Below, one piece after another: positions 11,501 through 23,848 of a stretch of DNA of 64,000 bases (positions are counted from its first letter, which is position 1; each line of letters starts with the position of its first letter). Source of the stretch: Cruorifilaria tuberocauda (taxonomy: Eukaryota > Nematoda > Chromadorea > Rhabditida > Onchocercidae); the NCBI GenBank assembly GCA_013365365.1, contig JABVXU010000158.1, forward strand, positions 1-64,000, in the 5' to 3' direction. The notes under the pieces are model-generated. The model saw only the letters and a list, made by a program, of their open reading frames with translations, searched no databases and was not told the origin of the DNA. Made by a program: the position numbers and the translations under genes.

Positions 11501-13814
11501 TAAAAAGAATGAAGAAATAAGCAATATTAATATTATTCCTTTTAGCTTTCCCCTTATCTGACTTTTTCAAATTTGGTGATGTTGAAGGAAGGTAGCACTG
11601 AGCTCATTACTGTCAAGGACAAATTGTTAAAGGTAGGCAAGCAATATTTACTTTACAGTAATAAGAAAATGGAAAGTAGAAGTTTCGCAATTAACAGTGC
11701 CTATCCGATTTTTCCTATCAACTTGTTTAGGAATTTTTATCAATTTCGTATATTCTTACAAGCAGTAATTTTATCTTAAAAACACACAATGGCGCTCAAA
11801 TCACCTTTTGATAATGTACATTACAGAGATTTATTTCCGAATTTCAGGTTATTTGTCACATACATAGTGATTTGGAAATTCTACCAGTAGATCAGCACTT
11901 GCCATTTCGTTCTCTGGCTGAAGATAAAAATATTACAAAACAGATGTTGTAAATTTACTTTCATTATTTATTACTTACGAAACAAATTTTGAATTTAGCA
12001 CTAACTCGTCTTTTATGAGTTCATAATTTTGCGCTGTTTATTGATAATTTCATTAATATTTTGAAAAAAAGACTTATATGGAAATGCATAGCGCGAAAAC
12101 CTCGTCTCAATCACGAAATTATGTGACCCAACCCCGCTATACGATGGAAGTGATGGATGCGAACAGAAATCCGGCAGAAGTGGTGCAAATCGGCGACGAA
12201 GGCTATCTTTTATTGACCTTGCATGAAGTATTCATTTATTCTCGTCTGAACGATCACCTGGAATCATTTTATGTGGATACCTTCATGTTTCAAATGAATA
12301 CAACCAATTTTATCATTCTTCATTTTAGAAGCCAATCAAATTTTCGATCATTAATTTATTTGCACGTGATACACAAAGTGGCAGAATTTTTACAATCATA
12401 GATTCCGACGGGTGAAAATTTTTCAGATTTCTTAAAATAATCATTTTCCATTCAAAGTATTCGACCAAATGAATATACGTTTCTATTCCTTGCAGTTGCG
12501 TTATTTCAAATGGAATGCTCAAAAACATTCATCATATTGATAAAAATCATTTGCAGTTGTCCATCGTCTTTAATGGTTTCTCGGATGAGGTAATACTACT
12601 TCCTTAATAATTCATATATTTGAAGGTTTTGCGAATTGCATTGAATCACTGAATTTGCAACGACTTTGATCTGCTTGAAAATGGTCAAAGATTTTAGAAT
12701 AGAGGACAGAATATATTTTTTTCTGTCGCTAATATTTTCACCAACACATTTTCAGGCCGATATTATCTATGAAGCTTATGTTATGCCTTGTGACGAATTT
12801 TGTGACCCAAATATCTGTAACCAAGTGAATTTTATAAAGAACCAGCAAATCAAGTATAATTTCAATAGTATATTGAAAATATTTTTATGATTTAGTTTTA
12901 TTCCAAAGAGTTTCAGTATCCTGAAATTCCTCATGAATTTTTGATTGCAAAGCTAAACACAGAGTGCGAAAAAGACGGTCAGTGATGGCACCATCTGAAT
13001 CACGTCTGTTTCAACTTTCTGGAGATATATACACTGTGAAATCATCGAATAAACTCAAACTTAAACAAAAGTCATGGAAAAAAGAAGGAGGTATGGCTCA
13101 CTCTTCCAGGTTGCAATCACTAAGTTTCATATTTAATTTATCATATTTCATCCTTACCCTCAAATTGATTCAGATCCGATTTTATTTCTCTTCTTTCTTA
13201 TAGACGTTTGAGCAAATTTTTTCAGAAAATAGTGGTTTGCGAAGGAAATCAATGCTGATGCTTTACGAAGAATCATTAACTAGCGTCGGTAATAGCGTAA
13301 GTTAAAATATGATAAATTCTTGCAGATATTAAAAATAGTAAAAGAGCTGAGACTGAATTAGGAGATAGTTAAAATTGGCCGCTATTATAGGCAGAAGGAA
13401 TTCCCATTACAATAAATCAGCTTGTATGCATTACTGAAGATCTGAGGTGTTTAATAATTTTCTTGGAAATGTGTCTTCAGGCCTTAGCGTTGATTGTTAT
13501 CATTGCTGTCGCATATACCATCATTCAGGTACTAGTTTTTAGCGAAATAAGCAAATTTTTGTCAGTTAAGCAAAATTCTAATTCATTCCTGACTTTTTCT
13601 TTTCTTAAAGGAATCTTTGCTTAATACAGGGATGAAAAAACAATAATGAATATAATAAGCAAACATATCAGATAAGTGAATGCATACGTTAACTTTCATT
13701 AAAATCAATTACCTACAGCATTGCATGAGACAACAAAGGCACTTAGAGATTGTTGAATTGAATCAAAATATCAACAATGAACAGGAAACGGTTCGAAAGC
13801 TTTCGAAAAGTTAA
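8531..13814 (+). CDS. PAN/Apple and zona pellucida (ZP) domain transmembrane matrix protein
   Basis: Exons: 8531-8603, 9456-9493, 9591-9614, 9701-9851, 9959-10097, 10444-10589, 10792-11067, 11182-11354, 11546-11632, 11848-11948, 12092-12227, 12329-12411, 12496-12589, 12756-12853, 12963-13090, 13226-13296, 13481-13528, 13719-13814. They join in frame to 653 residues. Order: signal peptide (MDRLLFLASFICTKQAMA); three cysteine-patterned PAN modules at about 25-92, 100-190 and 195-280 (the second has WSFERFPNKDL, as in NompA/NOAH-type PANs); a ZP domain at about 285-530 with paired cysteines, including IIDSDGC and CDEFCDPNIC; an RKRR furin-type site at about 541; a transmembrane helix (ALALIVIIAVAYTII) at about 605-622; and a short basic tail. 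In this family furin release lets ZP modules polymerise in apical cuticle or sensory matrix. Nearest relatives by architecture are NOAH/NompA and LET-653; I cannot choose between them. The acceptors at 12092 and 12963 are the least certain. A TTTCAG at 8519 is a likely trans-splice site. Confidence 0.88.
8870..8960 (+). repeat. Imperfect direct repeat in intron 1 of the PAN/ZP gene
   Basis: Two similar segments of about 32 bases, at roughly 8870-8902 and 8929-8960, share ACACC, ATAAACT, TTGTAC and CGTAAA/CTTAAA blocks and lie about 59 bases apart. They look like a diverged local duplication. Confidence 0.5.
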
Positions 13815-16238
13815 AGTATCCAACAATTAATTAAATAACAAAGAAGAAAAGTTTTGTAAAATGAAGTTCGGAAATTCATTGGATAATTTGCTCTTAAACT
13901 GCTTTTATAATGCCTTCTGCAGAGCGGTATGTTTTCGCAAAATGCCTTTCAAGTTGTAAGATATTTTGAATGCATATAAGTATGCTCGGAGGTCCAGCAT
14001 ATTTCTCGTGCTGCACGAAATAACGATCAAAGACAATAAGTAAATCCACTCAACGCATTTAACTTATTTCGAGTTCTTCTTTCTTATTCGTATTTGTATG
14101 CAATATTAATGATTGCTTCATTCATTCCATTTTATCTCAGGTTTTGTATCCACAATTTGAAAGTTTTTGGCTTAAGAATGTTGAATCAAATGTTTTTCAA
14201 GAATTCTTGCTGCAATCAGTATAATCAGGCATGTGGCACTTTGCTCTGAGTAACGCAACCATTATCGATCACGTACTATTTCGATCGGTAGCAATTATTA
14301 TTATTGGATCTTCCATAACATAAGCATCATTTAGAATACATAAGCTATTTTCAAGAACAATAAACATCAAGAAAACAGAAAAAACAAAATTCTTTTCGTA
14401 TGTTATTAACTGAAACTAGATTTAGTTTGTTCAGTTATGTCAATTTAACTCATCATCTTGTGGTTATCAGTTTATCTATTGTATATAACTGGATTGGATG
14501 AAGACATTTGCAATTCTTGCATTTGCAATTAGTTTAAGGAGCTTTAATTAAATTATCGAGACATACCAGATGTTAACTATGTCGGATTGATAGTGAAAAT
14601 TCAAGATCACCAGTTTCTTCCAGAAATTTAGTTATTCCGAGCCTTTGTTTAAATTGAGTTATCCTTAATTTGAGGTGAACTTCTGAAATGGAGTTGAAAA
14701 TACTACAGAACTGTTAATGATTAAGAAATTTTACAATATTCATCATTTTCACAGTTATCACTGCACACTTTTGGCTGCATCAATACGAAAAAAAAGCCGC
14801 AAATGATATATATTATCATATCCAATGAGAAAGGATATATCCGATTGCTTCCTTCGATTGCAGAGTTAGCTGTGCAGATTTAAATCAAAGACGAAAGCTC
14901 AACCAATGAACTGCTTTTTTATTCGACCGGTGAAGAGCAAAATCGTTATCTTTTTCAGCGAACATACATGCAACGAAAATACTCTCATGGGCTTACAAAC
15001 AAGTAAAAGTAATTCTAATGGAGAAACTAATCTATTAAAATCCTCTCTAATTAGCATCCACTCTAAGAGAAATTTTGACATTCATAAGCTGAATTCTGAA
15101 AGTTATAACAAATGTACAACCATTATTTCTATATATTTTTTCTACGCATTACCTGATCTTCCTACGCGAAACTGTCTTTCTCATTAATTCCTATCTCCAA
15201 GTCATGTAGCAGGATTTCATGTAAAATTAATGATAGAAAAAGATTCAAATGAAAGGACCAAAAAAATTTTGTGGGGTAAATGAAGTTCCTCAAAGATACT
15301 TTGCCAGTTACGACACTTATCAACAAAAGTTGTTTGGTTGTTAATAGTCATATCAAGATACACCAACAATCCAAAGTATCGTCACGATGATAAAGTTGAC
15401 AAGGTGAGAAATGACGGTAAAAAACAATTGAGCTGCACCCATCTTGAATTTTCTCAAAATTTTTTTTGTCCAAATAATACTGAAGATCCTTTTTTATTTC
15501 AACAGGAACATTCATTCCTTAATAGTGAAGTAAAAAATGTTTCACAGTAAAAGACATTCACTCTTCACATTTCAGTGACTAGTTCAAATCAGTGACTGGT
15601 TCAAATTTTGAAATTCTTCGATGATATGAAAAAAGAAAGTATTACATTACTGAAAAAATAGCTTGAACTCCATAAACATCTCGGGATTCTTGTGCTCAAG
15701 AGTTTTTTTAGTGATTAAAATGATCTTGAGCTTTTTGAAATGAGTGGTAAACCAATGAGTTTATGAAAATGACTTCCAAAATCTCAAAATTTTTCGAATC
15801 GATCATAAAGAAAAAGGGAAGAACACAGCACAAAAATTACATTCGCATGAAAAATATAGAAATAATGAACATCCAACAATAAGAGACCTATAATGTGCAA
15901 ATTCAACAAACAGTTTGTTTAATTACAATGTAAAATTTGAGAACAATAAGTTCAAATTCGGACTAAAATTTTAAAAAGTTTTAAATTTTATTAAAAAGAA
16001 GAAATTCTCAGCAGAAAGATAGTAGCCACATTGAAATGTAGTACAAGTTTTTATTTTTGGGATGAGCCACGTATGATTATTATCAAAAAATTGCTAACCT
16101 ATATGAGTTAACTAATGGTTGACGGTGATTCACTTTTCTCCACTTACAAATATCTGTTTAATAATGATATCGGAAAATCCGGAAATTCAAAATTTAAAAC
16201 TATTTCAAATTACAATACTGTAATTGATCCGCATCGGT
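13815..16238. other. Gene-poor AT-rich region
   Basis: Begins with the 3' flank of the PAN/ZP gene. Short open frames occur, for example 14906-15187 (+), but lack flanking splice sites, start context or recognisable motifs. I see no repeat or RNA gene. Confidence 0.4.
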
Positions 16239-16985
16239 TTATTTTAACTGAATTTGAACATCTCTCTTTCCATCAGTTACAAGAAATTTGCTGAAAGTCT
16301 TATTCATATTACGAAACAAATTAAAACGTTTTTTTACTGCAATATTCACAAAAAGATAAGTAAGTATTTCTTCGCCTGATGCGATAACATTTGATAAATT
16401 TACCTTCAGTGAGATTTTACTTCGATTTAATATACTTATTGATAATATTCCATTTACACACACATTCACTTCAGCTTTGGAAAGTTTTAGCGTTGTATGG
16501 TCGAATTTCGATGTTGGCATTTCATTAGCTGGAACAATATATACTTAAATACTTTCTTTTGAAGAAGACATAGTGGATTCTGATAAGTTTCGCTTTTTTT
16601 AAATTAGTCCTCTGCTTATACGATTGATAATCAATTAACATCATGGATAACTGTTACCGATTTTTATCGTCAAAAGTTTGGATATGGTTTCCATTGAATT
16701 TTTTCTTCCATATTTGTCCACTTTCCTGAATAGTCAATTTCAAACATTTTTCCTTTGTATAGTGTCGGAGAAAGGGATTCTATCAACTTGATGACTTGGA
16801 ATATATTTATTGTATACTTACCTGGTAGTCAAGCGGTGTAATTGGCTCAGATGGTACGCATGTATTATCAAGTGCGTTGGGTATGAAGAATTGTATACTT
16901 ACCTGGTAGTCAAGCGGTGTAATTGGCTCAGATGGTACGCATGTATTATCAAGTGCGTTGGGTATGAAGAGCTTTCCGCCATATG
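16239..16985 (-). CDS. Unidentified minus-strand gene, 3' exons, with a frame break
   Basis: Three coding-like exons read from high to low coordinates. Exon 16985-16903 opens after TTCTTGTAG and contains GGKLFIPNALDNTC and VPSEPITPLDYQ, then a perfect CAG|GTAAGT donor. Exon 16786-16658 contains LIESLSPTLYKGKMFEIDYS. Exon 16528-16239 opens after GTTCCAG, contains KFDHTTLKLSKAEVNV and FLVTDGKRDVQIQLK, and ends in TAA (95 codons). The middle exon reaches an early stop unless its T4 run (A4 at 16672-16675 on the plus strand) gains one base; with that base it reaches a donor of the right phase for the last exon. The family is unknown. It may be a pseudogene, or a real gene with a sequence error or mis-parsed splice. 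Upstream exons were not found. Confidence 0.42.
16810..16970 (-). repeat. 81-bp tandem duplication of an exon end and its splice donor
   Basis: Two essentially identical copies with an 81-base period, 16810-16890 and 16891-16970. Read on the minus strand each copy carries the same 22-codon coding segment (FIPNALDNTCV onwards) and the same CAG|GTAAGTAT donor. Only the 16903-16985 copy has an acceptor. The other copy therefore sits in the intron as an exon remnant with an unused or competing donor. The lack of divergence suggests a recent duplication. Confidence 0.85.
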
Positions 16986-17877
16986 CTACAAGAATGGAAT
17001 CAATTGCCCAAAGTCACCGGGCAAGTTTTTGGTAATAGTAAAACGACTTAATGTTTTTGGAGGGAGTAACGCCGCCATTACCTGCATTATGTTATATATT
17101 GTAATTAAGCGACTAAATGAAAACATCTTAGAATGAGAATTTAGAATCGACGCTAAACTAGGTAAAGGAAAAATTGACATTAAAACTCTCCGTTTATCCA
17201 ACCTTTTACATAGTGGCAAAAATGTTGATGAACGATAATAATGCGTTTCAACAATTCACTAGTAATCCATCCACAAATGAATTCGATGCTAAAGATAGTG
17301 ATAGGTGTTCAAGAAAATTATAATACCATCCCAATTAGCCAAAGGAAAAATCAATCATACAGTAAAATTCACTTTTAGTTTTAGACATTAAATTTAGGTA
17401 TTTTGGACAATTAGATTCAATTAAATTCAGCTAGATTTCCTAAAAATTTGACACTGATTTTGCTTAAATCAAGTAAGTTCTATGCACTGGATTATAATAA
17501 GTGAAATGAAAGAAACCAGCATGAGTTTATTAATCGCTCCAAAAAGATTCAGGTAAGATAGAAATGAACATTCTTTCCGATCAAATAAACAAACAGCATA
17601 TGATCGACGACCAGTTTTCTTCTCGTTTCCCAGTGCCAAATTTTGAAAATGTTAAAAAAACCAAAAAATTTATACAAATAATCGGATACACGAATAGCTT
17701 TCAAAAATTGCAACTAATAATTTACACGAACTTTTTCCGGCTTCTATGATGCATCAATGAAATCGTAGTATCTGATTGAATAAAAAATTATTTTAAAAGA
17801 TTTTAACCACAATCTTAGTTTTTAACACTTAACACATACACACATTAGCTTTTAAATTGTAGTTTTGGCTTGCTCAT

Positions 17878-18968
17878 CTAGAGAAATTGAGCCTTTCGAG
17901 GATCTTCAATAGGCATTTTTATGAATACGATCCCATTATCCAAATCTTTAATCCAATGTTTTGTATTTTCGTTTGTCTTAGAAAACGACCATATTTGCGA
18001 ATGAGTGAACGTTGGTAAAAATCCTTAATCTGGATGACTTTACGTGAACTGAAATCCAAATATAAGACTGATGAAAGCAATAGGAAGTGAAAGAGCAAAT
18101 TTTTGAATTTATCGTAGAAATTTATGTTTAAATTTATTGAACTAAAATTTAGAAACTTACCTAAGCATTCTCCGAGTTCCCAAAAACTCCTCAAATTTAC
18201 ATGCATTTATTTCCAGATCCTGAAATCAATTATTCTTGATGTCATACAACTTTTTGCGAACTAATGTGCATTGATGATTACTACCAATCCATCGTTGCAA
18301 TTGGAAGTTTGTATTTAGTTTTTCTCTGATACGAACACGGTTATGCACAAGTTCACTCATACCGATAATAAATACAACCACTGTAACTGGTACAATTATT
18401 TCTAAAATTAAAATATTTATGAGTGATGCGCAAGATACTCATGTCTTTCGAAAATCTAATTTCGGAAAATAATTTAGTATAATTGCATATAAGTGTATGT
18501 CTATAATTGACACTAATAGTGATAGCTGTCGAGAATTTTCTCGAAAATAATTTCTAATTATAAATATTTTTAAATCCTTATTTCTGTGACTCATTATTTG
18601 TAAAATATAAAATAATTTCTCAGGCAACTGCACCAGATTTCTCATTATAAAACTATTTTATGTAAATTATTCTATTTCTCATCTTTATCTAACAATTTCC
18701 TTTCTCACCTTTATTTAACCAAATTAGCATATTACAAATCTCATGAGAATATCGTTTTCCATCCATAAAGCTTCTCTATAAAGATCATGCCTCTAGTAGT
18801 AGATATTATTCTTTACATTTTCTACAGCTTACACAGTTTCTACAGTTTTACCAAGTTACCGGTCTGTTATTTATCACTGTTTACTCTGAATAAATTGTTA
18901 CTATATTCTTCTTGCGCTACAACCTTACCAATCCCGAAATCATCCACAAAGAAACCTTCCGCACAAAT
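17878..18968 (-). pseudogene. Unidentified single-pass membrane protein gene, partial, with a frame break
   Basis: Minus-strand exons in order: 18968-18929 (ICAEGFFVDDFGI), 18401-18262 (a hydrophobic helix, IIVPVTVVVFIIGMS, then the basic segment HNRVRIREKLN), 18219-18161 (DLEINACKFEEFLGTRRML) and 18048-17878. Phases agree at every junction. The intron 18261-18220 would be only 42 bases. The last exon starts with SSRKVIQIKDF in one frame and continues as LPTFTHSQIWSFSKTNENTK, WIKDLDNGIVFIKMPIED and a stop in another; the switch coincides with a T5 run (A5 at 18017-18021 on the plus strand). I do not recognise the family. The pattern suggests an extracellular part, one membrane helix and a cytoplasmic tail of roughly 120 residues. 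It may be a decayed gene or an intact gene with a one-base error. Confidence 0.4.
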
Positions 18969-19556
18969 CTAACTTCCACCACTTCAACCCCAATTCGGTC
19001 TAATCAAAAAATCCACGACAATAGCATGAATCACTGACATGTACTTTTTGGGGAGAGTCATTCCTTGGATTCTGTTTAAGAATTCATCGCGAAGACAACT
19101 TTAAATTATTGTGAAAGCATTTCGTAAAAAATAGAACTGAAAAATGATTTAAGAGGGATTACAATTGATCATGTCAAGAGCCTAAGCCACTTTTTGATCT
19201 CAGAATGGAGAAGTCCTAGTTTTGAAAATGATAAGGCAGTTAATGATAAGGTAGCCTGGTAAGGTAGTTATAGGATCACAATGCAGTGATAGAACTTCAA
19301 TTAGTTGGAATAGGAACATAATGAAACATCAGTAAGGAAGTTGATATAATGATAACGAAGAGAAAGGTTTGTAGTGTGGTAACTTCGTTTGAAATAACTG
19401 TTTAACGAATGGCAAGTTAGCCGACGTTGTATCCGACCTATTATGAAATTTATGCGAATTCTGATAGGCCTGTACCTGATCATACACTAACGCAGTAAAT
19501 GACAAATGTCCCGTAATTTTGAAAACTGCTGTTATTTTTACACAATGTCCCGTTAG

Positions 19557-19621
19557 TTTTAGATGATACAAATGTCATGCAACCAAAGTTATTGATCGCA
19601 TGACATTTGCATCATCTAAAA
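19557..19621. repeat. 24-bp inverted repeat with a 17-base loop
   Basis: The left arm, 19557-19580 (TTTTAGATGATACAAATGTC...), and the right arm, 19598-19621, are reverse complements with one mismatch. A shorter related string (ACAAATGTCCCG) occurs just upstream at 19502. This is a possible MITE-like or hairpin relic; no terminal duplication or transposase was seen. Confidence 0.7.
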
Positions 19622-22600
19622 CTTTGTAAAAAAGGTTCAGAACTTGAAATTTAAAATCTGAAAAGAATTCTTTAAATTTCACACACTTTACTATTCTACG
19701 AGTTAGTACGAAAAATCTCAAGTTTTTTTACTAATATTTTTCAAGGTTTAAAAACGGAAGTAAATTTATCTGATTTCACTTTAAAAACTTTAAAAGAAAA
19801 TTGAAATTTGGTTTAAAAAAATAACGCTAGCAAATGATTAAAACCGCATGAGTCATCTGAACTTTTCGTTACTTATAAAATCATTTCAAATATGAAAACA
19901 TGCTGTATTTTCATTACCAAATAAAATATATTGTGCTAGAGAATTGGAATTTAATACTCATGGAAATATATTACTTCCTTTAGATGGTTAGCTCTTTTAT
20001 AACAAGTTTAATATTTGGTGAGTGTCCTTGTTATTTAATAATATTACTTTGATACTTTTTCATTCATTTACCCAGAGCTTTCCGATCACTTAAACGTATA
20101 CAACGTCCTCTGTTTCCTTTAATGAAATTCAACTGTATGTCTACAACAAAACTCGTCCTTCTCTTCGTCCTATTTTTCCTTGGTTGCTCGAAAAAATTTG
20201 TTTAAATTTTCCCGTGGAAGATTTCTTTGCGTTATATTGAAATAGTATTTTAATTTTCCTTAGAACTTCAGAAACAATTTTCGCAATGTCTAGAAGCATG
20301 AGCGATATTATTGGCGACAAAGTGAAAATCTCGAAATGAATTTGAATATTTGCTTATTTGCTTTAGAATCTTGGAAGAACGACGGTAATTTTTTTTGTTT
20401 TATTAATTTGGTGTTTTATTTGCAGTGTTTTTAGCCCTATTCTAAGGAACTCTTTGCAGTTACATCATTCTCGAAAAGTTTACGAAATTCATCTAGCAGT
20501 CTGAGAACATCCTACTCATGCCTCCAAAATAATATAGACATGTTAGCACAGTTAAATGGTTGTCCTTAACTATTCTTCAATTTTAGTGTTACTGTAAAAG
20601 ACAAAGATGATGGGGACAACCGCATCAAAAGAAATGTTTTTGAAATCAACGTTGTCATTTCACTGACTTTTCTCCTGTTTTTGGGTCGAATATTTCTTAT
20701 TGTTTATTTGAACATTGCTTAGAAAGAGGCTGGGATTTTCAAATTTTAAGTAAAATAATTCATGAGACTTTCCATTTCTTTCGCTACTCCAAGCGTATTT
20801 TACGAATTATTCTTTAATTTTGTTAAAGTCAATTTCACGACACAAACTACTTCAAAATTCAACAAATTTACATGAATGGGAAATGATAAAAAACTTCAAA
20901 ATAGTTCTTTAAGCGACATATCTGAAAAAATGGATCAGTTCTTTCTAAGTTTAGATCACTGAAAGATTTTGCACGATTTGTTTCTTTCGTTAAAACGAAG
21001 ACGTAATCAGTAGCCAGATTAGATTAAATGGTATGATAGCTGGTTGACAAAATAGTGTCATATAATTCATTTATCACCGAGAGATACGCAATAATATATG
21101 ACAGGTAATCATACGAAAAATAATTATCCATACCTGCAAAATGTACAGTTATTATTTTCCAATTTTTGAGAAAAATGGCATGAATCTTTTGTACGAAACT
21201 TCTTTTTTGTAGTTTATATATTATTCGCAGTGGATAAATTCCATTATTTTTGAGTTTTTTTTTTTTTCATAAATTTAAATAGCTAAAAAATATCAGCAAA
21301 TGGGAAATTTTATAAATGGAAGGGAAAGAGGAGATATAGAGTTAAATCTCATTGAAATCCAATTTGGGGCGCAAAATCACTGCCATATTTCCTTCTCTCA
21401 GAACAGACTTAAATTCCAATATTTCTAAACATGTTCTTTTGCTTTTCTGCTAACAATTATTCCTGAAACTGATTATAACTAAACAAACGGTATAATTGTG
21501 CAATCGGATTTCATTCAAATTCCATTTTAATGAAAACGAACTAAAGCTACCGTTTTCCGCTTATTTCTCTCACATTTCTCCTTATAAAATTTTTTAGGGA
21601 GTTGAAAAATCAAACAACGTGCGTTGTTTATAAACAAATAAATGAATATCGGTATCTCTGTACCGTCACCACGTGCTGCAATTGCCGGAGAATGGAAAAA
21701 TCGGAAAAAGAATGGATGACTTCCTTATCCCATTGCTCTTTCACTCACTACGACATCCGCAAGGCAAAAGAAGGAATGAACGAGAAGAACGATGCGTGGC
21801 CTATAATCTAACTTCTTACACATTATCAATTTCTATTTTAACTCCAAAATTCAATTATACATCATGCATTTCGCCAAATTTTATTTTCGTTTTTTCGCTA
21901 TCATTCATAGCAGACATTTACTTCGCTACTTCCATAATTTAAATTTCAATCGATACTAATTGAAAAAACATGTTTCTATATTTTGGAATTATTTCCAACT
22001 CTCTTTTTCTATAATAGCTTTTCTTGCTCATCTCTTGAAGAATGTGAATTATACTAATCGAACTGAAAGATTATAGATTACTTAAATGATGCAATATTGT
22101 ATTAAGGAACCCTCTTATATTCCAAAACAGCTCAAAATATGTTCATAAACAAGATTCCTCCTAATTACTAGATTCCTGAACTATCTGCAAAATTCTAGCT
22201 TATCAAGAACAACCTCTGTTTCTGATAATGAATAACTTATCACCAGTGCCTGGCTATAGCAAATCAGCTCCATTCTAAGCTCCACATCAGTTACGTTCAA
22301 ATAGACCTCTTAAATCGAGCGAAATAAAAAACTAATTTGTATCGTCCAACATGTATCGATAACAGTTGAAACTCCAACACCTTTTTTGAAAAAATAAAAT
22401 GTCAATATTTTCTTAGATTAAGTGAGTTGTTGTATATCAGGCATATTTTCAAAAAATCGACTGAATAATTGATAATTGAACAGCTGGGAATAATTCAATA
22501 GCGAGTTTTTAGAATATCGGAAAAAATTTTTCTGGAGAATTCGGCAGTAAATTTACTTCATATAATGAACCTGCATTAGATTTATTTTCGCATAAACTAA

Positions 22601-23212
22601 ATTTTTTGTAGATTTTGCAGTTGAAAATCTCATTAACAGTCCATTCCTTTCTTTTGCAAATTTTACCACTTTTCCCAAATTATATTCAAAACATTTTATG
22701 GTAAAAAATTTCTCAGTTCTCCTTAGTCCCAGGAATGATCAGTGTTGTAAAATTCAAAAAGATTCGAGATTCTGCACAGTTCGCTGGAAATCGACTTACT
22801 ATGCGAAAATACTCTACTTTCAAAATACAACTCTTCTTTTCTGTTTTCTTTCTCATTCAGATTCATTTCTATTTTTAATGGTATGATTGTCATCACCTAT
22901 CGTTACATTTACTTGATGCCTATTTTTGTTTCACTTAAATGAGTGGCATAAACAAAGTGGCGAAACATTTTATCGTGAATTCAATTATCAAGTCTGCTCA
23001 GATGTATGGATATAAGTAGGTTTATGAGAAATGTTTCTTGCTTACTGTAGATAATTATAGAAAACTGCTATAAGGTGAATGACTCGTTTACTTGATTATG
23101 AATAAAAATTTCTAACCTTGTATTGGAGAGCGAGAATCTAAAATTCTGCTAGAGGCAGTCGTGCATCTTTTCAGCTTTGCTTGTCACTATGAGAACTATG
23201 AGAACACTATCT

Positions 23213-23237
23213 TATATATATATATATATATATATAT
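23213..23237. repeat. (TA)n microsatellite
   Basis: Uninterrupted alternating T and A over 25 bases. Confidence 0.95.
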
Positions 23238-23617
23238 GCAAAATATATAATAATTATTTAGGTCAGCGATTAATGAGATTGCTGCAATTCAGAAAAACTG
23301 AAAGAGTAATCAAATAGCAAACTGACCGCGGAATGCAGAAAATGATAAATTCGCTATTAGGCTTTTAGAAAGAGCTATGTAAACTTTTAAACTATTCTGT
23401 TCGGCTTATTTTTGGGTATACTTTTTCAAGCCTTGTTTTGCAATCTAGCCACTTCTTTCTGTTACTGGGCTGAATATTGAAAAATATCCTTAGACTGATG
23501 GTTTTGACAGAATGCAGTGCACTGAAGTAGCCATTATATTCATTCATGCACATCGAGAAATGTCAGACAAATTTTAGGCTCATCTTATACTGTAACCTGT
23601 ACCCATACTGAATATAT

Positions 23618-23848
23618 TTAGAAGTCAGGTGAGATTCTCAAAGCTAAGTAGTCCTGTTTTGGGAATTTTTCGAAGTTAGCTAGTTTCCAATCTGTTAACT
23701 TTCCAGCAGACTGGATAGTTATTTCTTTCTGAAGAGTACATTTGCAAGAACTTTTCCTGTTGTTGTTTATCCATCTGCACCTCATGATAAGACAGAAGAA
23801 GGAGAGAAGCAGGCAACAATCTAATATTTTATAGCGAGAAAACTTCAT
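23618..23848 (-). CDS. Candidate small secreted protein (76 codons)
   Basis: A single open frame from ATG at 23848. The first 25 residues look like a signal peptide (MKFSRYKILDCCLLLSFFCL). The remainder is mildly basic, with two cysteines near the signal (KCTLQKE follows), and no known motif. There is no supporting splice or trans-splice site nearby. Chance open frames of this size are common in this window, so this is weakly supported. Confidence 0.18.
   Translation of the reverse strand: MKFSRYKILDCCLLLSFFCLIMRCRWINNNRKSSCKCTLQKEITIQSAGKLTDWKLANFEKFPKQDYLALRISPDF

Noticed and set aside
16815..16826. String ATACTTACCTGG, identical to the 5' end of U1 snRNA, present twice
   Set aside because: The following bases do not fit U1. 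The match is explained by a perfect minus-strand 5' splice site (CCAG|GTAAGTAT), which is by definition complementary to U1.
16820..16870. tRNA-like D-arm string (GGCTCAGATGGTA)
   Set aside because: No acceptor stem, anticodon arm or TpsiC arm can be formed around it; the segment is coding on the minus strand.
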